A stretch of DNA of 64,000 nt from Ascidiaceihabitans sp034111945 (GCA_047626725.1 JBLHSG010000006.1:75273-139272); one strand, 5' to 3'; shown: positions 41,431 through 51,399, counted from the first letter of the stretch. Numbers and translations are program-made. The notes: a model not told the origin generated them from the letters alone.

Positions 41431-43522
41431 AGGCGAATTGCGCGGTCGCCCTGTCGAAGATCTGACATGGAAGACCCTCGAGGGGATCGACGTTCAACCG
41501 ATCTATACCGAAGACGATTTGGCCGATGTCACGCACCTTGGCACGATCTCGGGCGAACCGCCCTATACACGCGGCGTTAAGGCGACGATGTATGCGGGGC
41601 GCCCGTGGACGATCCGCCAATACGCGGGCTTTTCAACGGCTGAAAAATCCAACGCATTTTACAGACGTGCTTTGGCCGCAGGACAACAAGGCGTATCCGT
41701 CGCCTTTGATCTGGCGACCCACCGTGGCTATGACAGCGATCATGAACGTGTTGTCGGCGACGTCGGCAAAGCAGGCGTGGCGATTGACAGCGTTGAGGAT
41801 ATGAAAATCCTGTTCGACGGTATCCCGCTTGATAAAGTGTCGGTTTCCATGACGATGAACGGCGCTGTGATCCCGATTTTAGCCAGCTTTATCGTAGCAG
41901 GCGAAGAACAGGGGCACGACAAATCTGTTCTTGCAGGCACCATTCAGAACGACATTCTCAAAGAATTTATGGTGCGCAACACCTACATTTACCCGCCTGA
42001 GCCATCGATGCGGATCGTGTCTGACATCATCCAATACACCTCCGATGGGATGCCGAAATTCAACTCGATCTCGATCTCAGGTTATCACATGCAAGAGGCG
42101 GGCGCGAACCTGGTGCAAGAGCTGGCGTTTACGTTGGCAGACGGGCGCGAATACGTGCGCGCGGCGATCGCGGCTGGCATGGACGTGGATAAATTTGCAG
42201 GTCGTTTGTCGTTCTTTTTTGCCATCGGCATGAACTTTTTCATGGAAGCATCCAAGCTGCGCGCCGCGCGTCTTTTGTGGCACCGCATCATGGAAGAATT
42301 CGAACCCAAGAACCCGAAATCCAGTATGTTGCGCACCCACTGCCAGACATCCGGCGTGTCCTTGCAAGAACAAGATCCCTACAACAACGTCGTGCGCACC
42401 GCCTACGAGGCGATGGCCGCAGCCCTAGGTGGAACGCAGTCGCTACACACCAACGCATTGGACGAAGCCATTGCTTTGCCTACAGATTTTAGCGCGCGCA
42501 TTGCCCGTAACACGCAGCTGATTTTGCAAGAAGAAACCGGCGTCACCAATGTTGTCGATCCATTGGCGGGCTCGTACTACGTCGAAAAATTGACCCATGA
42601 TCTGGCCGAAGCTGCGTGGAAATTGATCGGTGAAGTCGAGGACATGGGCGGCATGACCAAAGCCGTAGCATCCGGCATGCCCAAATTGCGCATCGAAGAA
42701 GCCGCCGCGACACGTCAGGCCAACATTGACCGCGGCAAAGAAGTGATCGTCGGCGTCAACAAATATCGTTTGGACAAAGAAGACCCGATCGACATCATGG
42801 ACATCGACAACGCCGCCGTGCGGGTCAACCAAATTGCACGCCTCGACAGCATCCGGGCCAGTCGTGACACCGCAGCTTGCGACGCGGCCTTGGCGGAAAT
42901 CACGCGCCGCGCAACCGAAGGCGGCAACCTGCTGGAGGCGGCTGTCGACGCAGCCCGCGCCCGTGCAACCGTTGGGGAAATCAGCATGGCTATGGAAAAA
43001 GTATTTGGCCGCCACCGCGCCGAAGTCAAAATGCTCGCCGGTGTTTACGGCGCTGCCTACGAGGGCGACGAAGGTTTTGCTGCGATCCAAAAGGCAGTCG
43101 AAGATTTTGCCGAATACGAAGGGCGTCGACCACGTATGTTGGTCGTAAAAATGGGTCAAGACGGGCATGATCGCGGGGCCAAAGTGATCGCAACTGCATT
43201 CGCCGATATTGGTTTTGACGTCGATGTTGGCCCACTTTTCCAAACACCGGCAGAAGCGGCCCAAGACGCGGTCGACAACGACGTGCACGTGATCGGAATT
43301 TCCAGCCAAGCAGCGGGTCATAAAACGCTTGCCCCACAATTGGTCAAAGCGTTGAAAGACGCCGGTGCCGAAGACATTATCGTGATTTGCGGCGGCGTTA
43401 TTCCGCAACAGGATTATCAATATTTGTACGACAACGGGGTCAAAGCAATCTTTGGGCCGGGCACGAATATACCCAAAGCGGCGTCAGAAATCCTCGAGAT
43501 TATCCGCGACACGCGCACGTAA
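41393..43522 (+). CDS. scpA: Methylmalonyl-CoA mutase (single-subunit)
   Basis: I start at the ATG at 41393 (MTSKKDTWRSLAEGELRGRP) behind AAAGGA, giving 709 residues. The TIM-barrel substrate domain shows TMYAGRPWTIRQYAGFSTAE and RTHCQTSGVSLQEQDPYNNV; the C-terminal cobalamin domain has GQDGHDRGAKV, the DxHxxG motif with His592 as lower cobalt ligand. It converts (R)-methylmalonyl-CoA to succinyl-CoA with adenosylcobalamin, completing propionyl-CoA assimilation. A strong terminator follows. Confidence 0.97.
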   Translation: MTSKKDTWRSLAEGELRGRPVEDLTWKTLEGIDVQPIYTEDDLADVTHLGTISGEPPYTRGVKATMYAGRPWTIRQYAGFSTAEKSNAFYRRALAAGQQGVSVAFDLATHRGYDSDHERVVGDVGKAGVAIDSVEDMKILFDGIPLDKVSVSMTMNGAVIPILASFIVAGEEQGHDKSVLAGTIQNDILKEFMVRNTYIYPPEPSMRIVSDIIQYTSDGMPKFNSISISGYHMQEAGANLVQELAFTLADGREYVRAAIAAGMDVDKFAGRLSFFFAIGMNFFMEASKLRAARLLWHRIMEEFEPKNPKSSMLRTHCQTSGVSLQEQDPYNNVVRTAYEAMAAALGGTQSLHTNALDEAIALPTDFSARIARNTQLILQEETGVTNVVDPLAGSYYVEKLTHDLAEAAWKLIGEVEDMGGMTKAVASGMPKLRIEEAAATRQANIDRGKEVIVGVNKYRLDKEDPIDIMDIDNAAVRVNQIARLDSIRASRDTAACDAALAEITRRATEGGNLLEAAVDAARARATVGEISMAMEKVFGRHRAEVKMLAGVYGAAYEGDEGFAAIQKAVEDFAEYEGRRPRMLVVKMGQDGHDRGAKVIATAFADIGFDVDVGPLFQTPAEAAQDAVDNDVHVIGISSQAAGHKTLAPQLVKALKDAGAEDIIVICGGVIPQQDYQYLYDNGVKAIFGPGTNIPKAASEILEIIRDTRT

Positions 43523-43528
43523 GAAATC

Positions 43529-43552
43529 GGGGTCCTTTTGGGGCCCCTTTTT
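43529..43552 (+). terminator. Rho-independent terminator after scpA
   Basis: GGGGTCC pairs with GGGCCCC (one G-U pair) around TTTTG and is followed by TTTTT, seven bases after the stop codon. Confidence 0.9.
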
Positions 43553-43676
43553 ACGATCGGGAACGGCAAGCAGCTGAACATCCCGCTGTGTTTTGGGCCG
43601 GAAATCAAAACCTCTCGAACTCCGTCCAGTTTACTGCGATGCTTTGGCCATATCGCGATAAACCGGAGTTTTGACC

Positions 43677-44285
43677 ATGCTGCTCGATCATTTGGCCGTT
43701 TCAGGCACCACATTGGCGCAGGCCACGGCCTATGTTGAAGACACGCTTGGCGTCAAAATGCAGGCGGGTGGAGAGCATGCGGTTTTTCACACCCACAACA
43801 CGCTTTTGGGTCTTGAGGACGGGCTGTACCTAGAGGCGATTGCGATCAATCCGAATGCCGAAACGCCTGATCGGCCACGCTGGTTCAATCTGGATCAGTT
43901 TGCGGGCGCCGCGCGGTTGACCAACTGGATCTGTCGGACTGACGATTTGGATCACGACATGCAGCAAATGCCGGATGGCATCGGTAATCCTGTGGCGTTG
44001 CAGCGTGGTGATTTACGTTGGGATATGGTGGTGCCCGACACAGGATTGCTGCCATTCGATAATCTGTGTCCGGCTTTGATCCGCTGGAATACGCCGCATC
44101 ATCCTGCAACACGTTTGGCGCAATCTGGTTGTCGTCTAAAGCGCCTGATCGTGACCCACCCGCGCGCGGGTGATCTGGGTAATCAATTGGCTGCGACACT
44201 TGTCGATGATCGCATTGTTTACGACATCGGACTTTGTGCGATGCGCGCCGAAATCGAAACCCCGCATGGGCTGCGTGTGCTGTGA
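43677..44285 (+). CDS. VOC/glyoxalase-like domain protein
   Basis: I start at the ATG at 43677 behind CGGAG, giving 202 residues. MLLDHLAVSGTTLAQATAYV is the opening strand-helix of the vicinal-oxygen-chelate fold, and the segment HNTLLGLEDGLYLEAIAINP gives a metal-ligand-type glutamate. It matches the Glyoxalase_3-like roseobacter proteins. The substrate and activity are unknown. The next gene starts at a GTG that overlaps its stop, so they are translationally coupled. Confidence 0.85.
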   Translation: MLLDHLAVSGTTLAQATAYVEDTLGVKMQAGGEHAVFHTHNTLLGLEDGLYLEAIAINPNAETPDRPRWFNLDQFAGAARLTNWICRTDDLDHDMQQMPDGIGNPVALQRGDLRWDMVVPDTGLLPFDNLCPALIRWNTPHHPATRLAQSGCRLKRLIVTHPRAGDLGNQLAATLVDDRIVYDIGLCAMRAEIETPHGLRVL

Positions 44286-44770
44286 TCCGAACCGCACGTG
44301 CGCAGGATGCCCCGGCAATCACGGCGCTTTGGAACCAGATTATTGCGGATACCACGATCACGTTCACGACCGTTCTGAAAACCGAAGCCGAGGTTGCTGA
44401 AATCATCGCGGATGCGGGGCGGCTTGCGCATGTTGCATACAGCAAGGATGCCTTTGCAGGGTTCGCGTTGGTCAGCCCGTTTCGCGGTGGTCCGGGCTAT
44501 GCGCACACGGTCGAGCACACGGTGTATTTGTACAACGATGCACAAGGTTTGGGGTTTGGCACGGACCTAATTGGCACATTGCAAACCGCATCAATTGTTG
44601 CAGGACATCACGTGATGGTGGGCGCGATCAGCGGGTCAAATTTCGGGGCGATTGAATTCCATAAAAGGGCAGGTTTTCAGCAGGTTGGCCACCTTTCGCA
44701 AGCAGGTCGGAAAAACGGCGAATGGCAGGATTTGGTGCTGATGCAGAAAATCTTGCAAAACGGCCACTGA
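44282..44770 (+). CDS. GNAT family N-acetyltransferase
   Basis: I choose the GTG start at 44282 (VIRTARAQDAPAITALWNQI), which overlaps the preceding stop by four bases and gives 162 residues; the ATG upstream at 44234 lies inside the VOC gene. The GNAT fold is seen in ITALWNQIIADTTITFTTVL, TVYLYNDAQGLGFGTDLIGT (acetyl-CoA loop) and GAIEFHKRAGFQQVGHL. It resembles the phosphinothricin/methionine-sulfoximine acetyltransferase group. The substrate is unproven. Confidence 0.88.
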   Translation: MIRTARAQDAPAITALWNQIIADTTITFTTVLKTEAEVAEIIADAGRLAHVAYSKDAFAGFALVSPFRGGPGYAHTVEHTVYLYNDAQGLGFGTDLIGTLQTASIVAGHHVMVGAISGSNFGAIEFHKRAGFQQVGHLSQAGRKNGEWQDLVLMQKILQNGH

Positions 44771-44795
44771 CACTGCCTCCACCACCAGATAAGGT

Positions 44796-45482
44796 ATGCG
44801 CATGTCGATTTGGACCCGCATAACCGAAGCGCTTGGCGCGCTGACCTCTGGCGAGGGATTGTCGAGCGTTTTTGAAAAATTGCGCACGCGACCGGACCGC
44901 AGCGTGGCGTTTGCCATTGCCGTGATCGCGCTGGGTGCCAAAATGGCCAAAGCTGACGGGCACGTGACGCGCGACGAGGTCACGGCCTTTCGCGAAGTAT
45001 TCCAGATCGCCGCCGCAGACGAAGCAGGGGCGGCACGCGTGTTCAATTTAGCGCGTCAGGATGTCGCCGGTTTCGAGGAGTACGCAGGCCGCATCCATTC
45101 GATGTTTGCAGGTGATCCACACACCTTGGGCGATTTGATGGAAGGCTTGTTCCACATCGCCATGGCTGACGGGTTTTATCACCCGAACGAAAACGCATTT
45201 TTGGAACGCGTTGCCGAAATCTTCAAAGTCCCGGCCCCCGAATTCAAAGCCCTGCGCGCCCGATTTGTGCCTGACGCAGAAAACGATCCCTACACCGTTT
45301 TGGGTGTCACGCCTGACATGCCCCCCGATGAAATCAGAGCAATCTGGCGCAAATTGGCGCGCGAAAATCACCCTGATGCAATGATCGCGCGCGGCGTACC
45401 CCAAGAAGCCGTGCAATTGGCGGTCAAGCGCATGGCAGACATCAATCGCGCATGGGACGACATTAAAAGCGGGGCCGCCTGA
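44796..45482 (+). CDS. TerB-like/J-domain co-chaperone (DjlA-like)
   Basis: The 228-residue protein (or 226 from the next ATG) has an N-terminal TerB domain from about 30 to 145, with VAFAIAVIALGAKMAKADGH and LFHIAMADGFYHPNENAFLE carrying paired metal-binding acidic motifs, and a C-terminal J domain from about 165 (DPYTVLGVTPDMPPDEIRAI) with the HPD tripeptide (ENHPDAM). It is DjlA-like but lacks the N-terminal membrane anchor, so it is probably a soluble DnaK partner. Its stop overlaps the next start. Confidence 0.93.
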   Translation: MRMSIWTRITEALGALTSGEGLSSVFEKLRTRPDRSVAFAIAVIALGAKMAKADGHVTRDEVTAFREVFQIAAADEAGAARVFNLARQDVAGFEEYAGRIHSMFAGDPHTLGDLMEGLFHIAMADGFYHPNENAFLERVAEIFKVPAPEFKALRARFVPDAENDPYTVLGVTPDMPPDEIRAIWRKLARENHPDAMIARGVPQEAVQLAVKRMADINRAWDDIKSGAA

Positions 45483-46507
45483 TGCGCATTGCCACCTACA
45501 ACGTCGAGTGGATGAACAATCTGTTTGATGATGCGGGGACGCTGTTGTTGGATGATGGCTGGTCGTCGCGCTATGATATCACGCGCGCGGTGCAGGCCAA
45601 TGCGTTGGGTGTGGTGTTTCGGGCGATGGACGCGGACGCCGTGATGATCATCGAGTCCCCTGACCACAATAAATCACGCGACACGATTGCAGCGCTGGAA
45701 AATTTTGCAGCACATTTTGATCTGCGCGCGCGCAAGGCTGTGATGGGGTTTGCCAACAACACGCAACAAGAAATTGCGATGCTTTATGACCCCGATGCGT
45801 TGACGGCGGAACATGCCCCGCACGGCGTTGTTGTTAACAAATCCGGTGGTCGCGATGCGCCGCGTTTTGACGGTGTGTTTCGCATTGATCTCGACGTTGA
45901 TGACACCGAAGACTTGGTCCGTTTTTCAAAGCCGCCGCTTGAATTATCAGTGACCGCAAAATCCGGTTTCAAATTCCAGATGATCGGTGCGCACCTGAAA
46001 TCCAAAGCCCCGCATGGTGCTGAAAACCGCGACGAAGTCATGCAATTTTCGATCGCCAACCGTCGCAAACAACTGGCGCAAGCGATCTGGATGCGGCAGC
46101 GAATTTCAGATCACCTTGATGCGGGCACGCCCATGATCGTGATGGGTGACATGAATGACGGCCCCGGTCTGGATGAATACGAAGACCTGTTCGGGCGGTC
46201 CTCGGTCGAGATTTTGTTGGGCAGTGCCGATCAAGTCCAACTGTTTGACCCGCACGCGCGCATGGCGTTGTCGCGAAAATTGGCGGCGATGCCGACGACC
46301 TCCCGGTTCTGGATCAGGCGCGAAAAACGGTTCCTTCAAGCGCTGTTGGACTACGTCATGGTGTCGCCTGACATCCATCAAAAAGACGCGCGTTGGCGTA
46401 TCTGGCACCCCTTGGATGACCCTGATTGCTGGGGGCGGCCCGAATTGCGTGACGCACTGGTCACCGCATCGGACCATTTTCCCGTGACCTTGGATGTGTC
46501 ACTTTAG
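45482..46507 (+). CDS. Endonuclease/exonuclease/phosphatase family protein
   Basis: The 341-residue protein begins MRIATYNVEWMNNLFDD, a metal-binding strand of the EEP fold; DADAVMIIESPDHNKSRDTI gives the catalytic glutamate, MIGAHLKSKAP the third motif, MIVMGDMNDGPGLDEYEDLF the DxN motif, and ASDHFPVTLDVS the terminal histidine motif. All catalytic positions of the family appear present. It has no signal peptide. Substrate (DNA or a phosphodiester) unknown. It overlaps the J-domain gene by one base. Confidence 0.92.
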   Translation: MRIATYNVEWMNNLFDDAGTLLLDDGWSSRYDITRAVQANALGVVFRAMDADAVMIIESPDHNKSRDTIAALENFAAHFDLRARKAVMGFANNTQQEIAMLYDPDALTAEHAPHGVVVNKSGGRDAPRFDGVFRIDLDVDDTEDLVRFSKPPLELSVTAKSGFKFQMIGAHLKSKAPHGAENRDEVMQFSIANRRKQLAQAIWMRQRISDHLDAGTPMIVMGDMNDGPGLDEYEDLFGRSSVEILLGSADQVQLFDPHARMALSRKLAAMPTTSRFWIRREKRFLQALLDYVMVSPDIHQKDARWRIWHPLDDPDCWGRPELRDALVTASDHFPVTLDVSL

Positions 46508-46544
46508 GAATTGAAAAACGCGGAACTGCCCCCATATCGGTTCC

Positions 46545-46883
46545 ATGAAACATGCAATTACCCTGATCGCCATGATGTCCGCCGCCACGCCTGCGATGGC
46601 CCAAGAAAACGATGGTTTGTCGCTGATGGAACGCGGTGTGCAGTTGTTTTTCGAAGGGCTGTTGACCGAAGTCGAACCGGCGATAGACGAGTTGCAAGGT
46701 TTGGCCGAACAATTTGGCCCATCATTACAAGGGTTTGTCACGCAAATGGGCCCTGCGCTGAGCGATTTGATGGATCAGGTCGAAGACTGGAGCGTGTATG
46801 ACGCCCCTGAAATTTTGCCCAACGGTGATATTATCATCCGCCGCAAACCCGATGTCGCGCCTCTACCAGAGACAGAAATTTAA
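46545..46883 (+). CDS. Small secreted hypothetical protein
   Basis: The 112-residue protein has a clear signal peptide (MKHAITLIAMMSAATPAMA), so it is periplasmic. The mature part is acidic and helical, with LSLMERGVQLFFEGLLTEVE, ELQGLAEQFGPSLQGFVTQM and DQVEDWSVYDAPEILPNGDI followed by IIRRKPD. The last part resembles a short region in roseobacter proteins that databases often misname as ATPases; no P-loop is present. Function is unknown. It converges on ppx with two bases between the stops. Confidence 0.82.
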   Translation: MKHAITLIAMMSAATPAMAQENDGLSLMERGVQLFFEGLLTEVEPAIDELQGLAEQFGPSLQGFVTQMGPALSDLMDQVEDWSVYDAPEILPNGDIIIRRKPDVAPLPETEI

Positions 46884-46885
46884 CC

Positions 46886-48433
46886 CTATTTCTTGGCAAT
46901 CTTGACGTGCAGTTCGGCTTGCATCGATGTCGCCAAGGAACGTAGCCGCGCCTCGGCAACTTCGCCGTACAGCGGTGCGGTGTCGGCGGACAGATACAGT
47001 TCCAGCAGTTTTTTCTTTGGAAACCATTTGAAATCTGCGCGTTCGGCGCCTTTTTGCAGCCATAACATTGCGCCAAATCGCATAGCTTTGCCAAGAATTT
47101 CGGCCTCTAGCTGCATCTTTGGATCGATCAGGGCAATCAGGTCATCGAACCGCGTCGCATTACGCGAATTTGAATATCGGTGCAACAACGCCAATCCCAT
47201 AAAGACCCGTTCGGAGTGTTTTAACCCGCCCAGATTTGCACGGGTGGAATTGTCAAAACAGACCTCTGCACGGTAATCGGGATGCGCGCGCCAGCTGACG
47301 TCATGCAGCAAACAGGCCGCGCGGATCAGGCGTTTGCGCGCCTCTGGTTCTGATTTGAACAGCGGCAGGATAAATTCATACAACCGTTTGCCAAAGCCGG
47401 GCAGGCGGGCATCTTTGGCCTCGGAAAACCGGCAGGATTCGATCAACGGATCACGATCACGCAGCCGTTGTGGCATCTGTTCGTACAGCATGCCCTCGCG
47501 AATTCCATAGCTGCTGACGGCGATGTCTTGGGGTTTGAACGTCTTTACCAACCGTTTCAAAACCTCGGCCGCCAAAGGCACCAGCGACATCCGCGCCGAA
47601 GAAATCCCGCAGGCCGCGCGGATCTCGTTGTTGTCATTTTCAAAGATGTAATTGGCTGTTTTCACAACCGAAGACGGGGTCATTCTGTATTCGTGCAACA
47701 CGTGCAGCGGATAGCCGCGCCGATGCATATCGACCCGCGCAATGGCACGCCACGATCCACCAACCAAGAACAGCCTGTCGCGCTGTGGGCCCATAACTTC
47801 GGCCAATTGCGCCATGGTTTGCTTGATGTGTGCGTCGCGCCCTTTTTTGCCGCCCTTGATATCCGTCAGCTTGAGCGGGCCAAGGTTTGACGTGACACGG
47901 CGGCCCACGCGACCATCCGCGATCTCGGCCAATTCCATCGACGATCCGCCAATATCGCAGACCAAACCGTATGATCCGGGCCACCCCAGCAACACACCTT
48001 GGGCCGATAGACGGGCTTCTTCTTCGCCGTCGATGACCCAAATTCGCAAGCCGGTCTGCGCCAAAACTTCGGCGCAAAAACTGGGGCCGTCGCTGGCGTC
48101 TCGCACCGCGGCTGTGGCCACAATTGTCAATTCAGGCAGGCCCATGCTGTCGGCCAAGTGCTTGAAACGCAGCAATGCAGACAAGGCGCGGGCGCGCCCA
48201 CTTGGGTTCAATTTACCGGTTTCAGACAGGCCGGCGCCCAAGGCACACATGATTTTTTCGTTGTAAAAATACGCGGGCGATCGTGCGGCCCCATCGAACA
48301 CCACCAAACGAACCGAGTTTGATCCGACATCAACAACGCCGACACGTGCCAATGCGCGCGCACTTGGGTCTTCGAAAAGAGGGCGGCCAAAGGGGCCCCA
48401 ATCGGTGTTTCCAGAATCGGTTTGGATGTTCAT
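46886..48433 (-). CDS. ppx: Exopolyphosphatase
   Basis: The 515-residue protein of the ASKHA superfamily hydrolyses terminal phosphates from polyphosphate. VGVVDVGSNSVRLVVFDG is the phosphate-1 motif, TIVATAAVRDASDG and LVCDIGGSSMELAEI the following sites, and FLVGGSWRAIARVD the adenosine/phosphate motif. The C-terminal half (from about 330) is an HD-like helical domain, CLLHDVSWRAHPDYRAE. GppA activity is an alternative. It lies 67 bases downstream of ppk1 on the same strand. Confidence 0.95.
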   Translation of the reverse strand: MNIQTDSGNTDWGPFGRPLFEDPSARALARVGVVDVGSNSVRLVVFDGAARSPAYFYNEKIMCALGAGLSETGKLNPSGRARALSALLRFKHLADSMGLPELTIVATAAVRDASDGPSFCAEVLAQTGLRIWVIDGEEEARLSAQGVLLGWPGSYGLVCDIGGSSMELAEIADGRVGRRVTSNLGPLKLTDIKGGKKGRDAHIKQTMAQLAEVMGPQRDRLFLVGGSWRAIARVDMHRRGYPLHVLHEYRMTPSSVVKTANYIFENDNNEIRAACGISSARMSLVPLAAEVLKRLVKTFKPQDIAVSSYGIREGMLYEQMPQRLRDRDPLIESCRFSEAKDARLPGFGKRLYEFILPLFKSEPEARKRLIRAACLLHDVSWRAHPDYRAEVCFDNSTRANLGGLKHSERVFMGLALLHRYSNSRNATRFDDLIALIDPKMQLEAEILGKAMRFGAMLWLQKGAERADFKWFPKKKLLELYLSADTAPLYGEVAEARLRSLATSMQAELHVKIAKK

Positions 48434-48500
48434 GGCCCCCCATTTTGAGCGCAGTGTGTACCATGGCCCGCGGCGTGGTCAATTGTGTTAACGGGCCAAA

Positions 48501-50672
48501 TTAGTCCTCGGTGTGGGTTAGTTTCGGGACATCCGACGCGCCTGCAGATCCGCGCCCGGACAGCGACGGATTTTCCATAAAGAAACGGTGGCAATTGAAT
48601 TCGAATGTGCCTTCTTGAACCGGTGGGCGGGTGAAACTGCCGTCTGGTGCCATGACCCAACTTTGTGCCACGTCGGCCAAGTTTGCGGCCATTACCTGAC
48701 TGACAATTTGTGCCTTAACCGTCGCGTTTTCTATTTCAACCAAGGTTTCGACACGGCGGTTCAAATTGCGCCCCATCCAGTCGGCGGACGATATAAACAC
48801 GCGGGCTTTTTTGTGCGGCAGTCCTTTGCCGTTGCCAAAACAAACGATGCGCGAATGTTCTAGGAACCGCCCGACGATCGATTTGACGCGAATGTTTTCA
48901 GACAGTCCTTTAACACCGGGGCGTAATCCGCAAATTCCGCGCACGATCAGGCTGATTTTGACGCCCGCCTGTGACGCGGCGTACAACGCATCGATGACTT
49001 CGCTTTCGACCAAGCTGTTCATTTTCGCCCAGATTTCCGCAGGCTTGCCGGCTTTGGCGTATTCCGCTTCGGCCGCGATCATTTCTAACAGGCGCGCCTT
49101 TAGATTGGACGGCGAAATCGCGAGATTGCTCAGCTCTTCGGGTTGCGCGTATCCGGACAGATAATTGAACACTTTGGTTGCATCACGGCCCAGTTTTGGA
49201 TCGCAGGTAAACAAGGACAGATCGGTGTAAATGCGCGCAGTGATAGGGTGGTAATTGCCGGTGCCATAGTGGGTGTAGGTGACCAGATCAGCCCCCTCGC
49301 GGCGGACCACGGTGCTGATTTTGGCGTGTGTTTTCAGGTCGATAAACCCGTACACAACATGCGCGCCTGCACGTTCAAGGCGGCGTGATTGGCGGATGTT
49401 TGCGGCCTCGTCAAAACGTGCCTTTAGTTCGACCAAGGCGGTGACGGATTTGCCGTCTTCGGCTGCGGCGCACAGGGCCTCGACGATCGGGGATCGTTTG
49501 GATGTGCGGTACAGCGTTTGTTTTATCGCGACCACTTTCGGGTCACGTGCGGCTTGCTGCAAGAACCGCACGACCATATCGAACGTCTCGTAGGGGTGCT
49601 GCAGCAGCATATCTTTTTGGCGAATGGCGGCGAACATATCGCCTTCGAAATCGGTTACACGTTCTGGCACGCGCGGTGTAAACGTCGGCCACAACAGGTC
49701 GGGGCGGTCGTCGATAACCAGTTCTTTTAGGTCGTCCACACCGATCATGCCGTCAATTTCTATGGATTCCGCATCGCCAACACCCAATTCGGCCATCACG
49801 ACAGCCTTGAGTTTGGGAGGCGCACCTGTGGACATGCTAAGGCGCACAACTTCGCCGCGCCGACGCCGTTTTAGCGCAACTTCAAACTCACGAACCAAGT
49901 CTTCGGCCTCGTCTTCGACCTCAAGATCGCTGTCACGCAGAACGCGGAATTCAAAATGTTCTTTTAACTGATAGCCCGGAAACAACCGGTCAATGTTAAG
50001 GATCAAAAGTTCCTCAAGCGGCAAAAAACGATGCCCGGTTTCGGACGGCACGGTCACAAACCGGTCAATCGATGCTGGCACGGGCAATAGCGCTTGTAAC
50101 GGGCGTTTGTCGCGAATGCGCTCAAGCTGAAGAGCAAGCGCAAAACCGGTGTTCGGGATGAACGGAAACGGATGCGCAGGATCAATGGCAAGCGGTGATA
50201 GAACCGCAAAAACCTGCGTCAGGAAGTAATCCTTAAGATAGGTGCGATCAGCGTCGGTAAGGTCAACCAACCTCAGAACCGACATGTTCTGCGCACGCAT
50301 TTCGACCAACAACTGCCCGTAAATGCGCTGTTGCGATTGCATCAGTTTGCGGGCGTCTTCGTTGATCAAAACCAACTGTTCCGCGTGCGTCAGGCCATCA
50401 ACCGCCGGGGTCGTGTTTCCTGCACGCGCCAATTCACGCAGGCCCGCGACCCGAACGGTGTAAAATTCATCCAGATTGTTGGCACTAATCGATAGAAACC
50501 GCAGCCGTTCCAGCAACGGAACCCTTGGGTTTTCCGCCTCTTCCAGCACCCGCCAGTTAAAACCCAACCAGCTAAGTTCACGGTTATAAAACCGGCCAGG
50601 GCCCGTGATGTCGATATCTGGCAAAACCAGCGGCGCATCAAAGGGGGAGGTCAGGAAATCAGCATGAGACAT
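48501..50672 (-). CDS. ppk1: Polyphosphate kinase 1
   Basis: The 723-residue enzyme makes long-chain polyphosphate from ATP. RFYNRELSWLGFNWRVLEEA opens the N domain; the head domain follows; the two C-terminal PLD-like domains carry THAKISTVVRREG (phosphorylated histidine, HxK) with DLVTYTHYGTGNYHP and FGNGKGLPHKKARVFISSAD. Length and motif order are normal for PPK1. It lies between hdaA and ppx, as in other Rhodobacteraceae. Confidence 0.97.
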   Translation of the reverse strand: MSHADFLTSPFDAPLVLPDIDITGPGRFYNRELSWLGFNWRVLEEAENPRVPLLERLRFLSISANNLDEFYTVRVAGLRELARAGNTTPAVDGLTHAEQLVLINEDARKLMQSQQRIYGQLLVEMRAQNMSVLRLVDLTDADRTYLKDYFLTQVFAVLSPLAIDPAHPFPFIPNTGFALALQLERIRDKRPLQALLPVPASIDRFVTVPSETGHRFLPLEELLILNIDRLFPGYQLKEHFEFRVLRDSDLEVEDEAEDLVREFEVALKRRRRGEVVRLSMSTGAPPKLKAVVMAELGVGDAESIEIDGMIGVDDLKELVIDDRPDLLWPTFTPRVPERVTDFEGDMFAAIRQKDMLLQHPYETFDMVVRFLQQAARDPKVVAIKQTLYRTSKRSPIVEALCAAAEDGKSVTALVELKARFDEAANIRQSRRLERAGAHVVYGFIDLKTHAKISTVVRREGADLVTYTHYGTGNYHPITARIYTDLSLFTCDPKLGRDATKVFNYLSGYAQPEELSNLAISPSNLKARLLEMIAAEAEYAKAGKPAEIWAKMNSLVESEVIDALYAASQAGVKISLIVRGICGLRPGVKGLSENIRVKSIVGRFLEHSRIVCFGNGKGLPHKKARVFISSADWMGRNLNRRVETLVEIENATVKAQIVSQVMAANLADVAQSWVMAPDGSFTRPPVQEGTFEFNCHRFFMENPSLSGRGSAGASDVPKLTHTED

Positions 50673-50724
50673 GAGGGGTAATTATCACCTAATTGTAACG
50701 GGTAAGTAACAGATATTGCGCGCT

Positions 50725-51396
50725 TTAGGGCATTTTGTCCAGCACTTGACCTGCCAAGGCACGGGTCAGCGGCGCATGTCGGGCCAGACCTGCCTCGTCC
50801 ATCGAAACAACCACATCGCGCGCGGCCTTAAATGACCGTTCCATGCGCAAGATCAGATAGGGGATCACGTCAGCGCGCGGGGTCAATTGGCGATCGGCAA
50901 ACAGTTTTGCCAGAACCGCAGCAAGCAATGTGTCGTCGGGCGCATCAAGCGTGGCAAGCCCCGAGGCGTCGATCCTGCTTTGTAAATCGGGCAGGGACAT
51001 CGCCCAATGATTGGGTTCCGACGCGCCAGTCATCAGCAAGGGATGGCCCGATTGTTGCATCATGTTGTGTAGGTGAAACAACGCGGTTTGCGCGGCTAGA
51101 TTGTTGGCGATCAGCGGTACGTCTTCGACCGCCAAAGGGCCCGTTGACAGGGCGGGAATATCCAGTTGATCCAGATCGCGCGCTTGAACGATTTGCCCGT
51201 CCATCGCACTGGCCCAAACATGCGCCAAATGGGTTTTGCCGGCACCTGTTGGTCCATTCAAGACCAGCTTGCCGTTGTCCCACGCATCCGTGGCCTCGAT
51301 CATTGCCAGCGCCAATGCGTTGCTGTGCGCGACCATAAAATCGTCGCGACCAAGGGCCGTTTTTACCGGTAATTCAAAGCTAAGCTGTTGCGCCAT
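50725..51396 (-). CDS. hdaA: DnaA-related regulator HdaA (Hda-like)
   Basis: The 223-residue AAA+ protein resembles the ATPase domain of DnaA. LNGPTGAGKTHLAHVWASAM is the Walker A motif; LAVEDVPLI takes the Walker B place; SLPDLQSRIDASGLATLDAP is the sensor-type segment, and the C-terminal helices lack a DNA-binding domain. Hda/HdaA promotes DnaA-ATP hydrolysis after replication initiation together with the sliding clamp. The start codon is four bases after the AI-2E gene stop. Confidence 0.92.
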   Translation of the reverse strand: MAQQLSFELPVKTALGRDDFMVAHSNALALAMIEATDAWDNGKLVLNGPTGAGKTHLAHVWASAMDGQIVQARDLDQLDIPALSTGPLAVEDVPLIANNLAAQTALFHLHNMMQQSGHPLLMTGASEPNHWAMSLPDLQSRIDASGLATLDAPDDTLLAAVLAKLFADRQLTPRADVIPYLILRMERSFKAARDVVVSMDEAGLARHAPLTRALAGQVLDKMP

Positions 51397-51399
51397 GTG

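Noticed and set aside
42443..43420. 325-codon minus-strand frame within scpA
   Set aside because: Antisense shadow of the cobalamin and linker domains of methylmalonyl-CoA mutase.
41393..43552. Cobalamin riboswitch for the B12-dependent mutase
   Set aside because: The sequence before scpA is coding for the upstream gene, and I find no B12-box-like segment there or elsewhere in the window.
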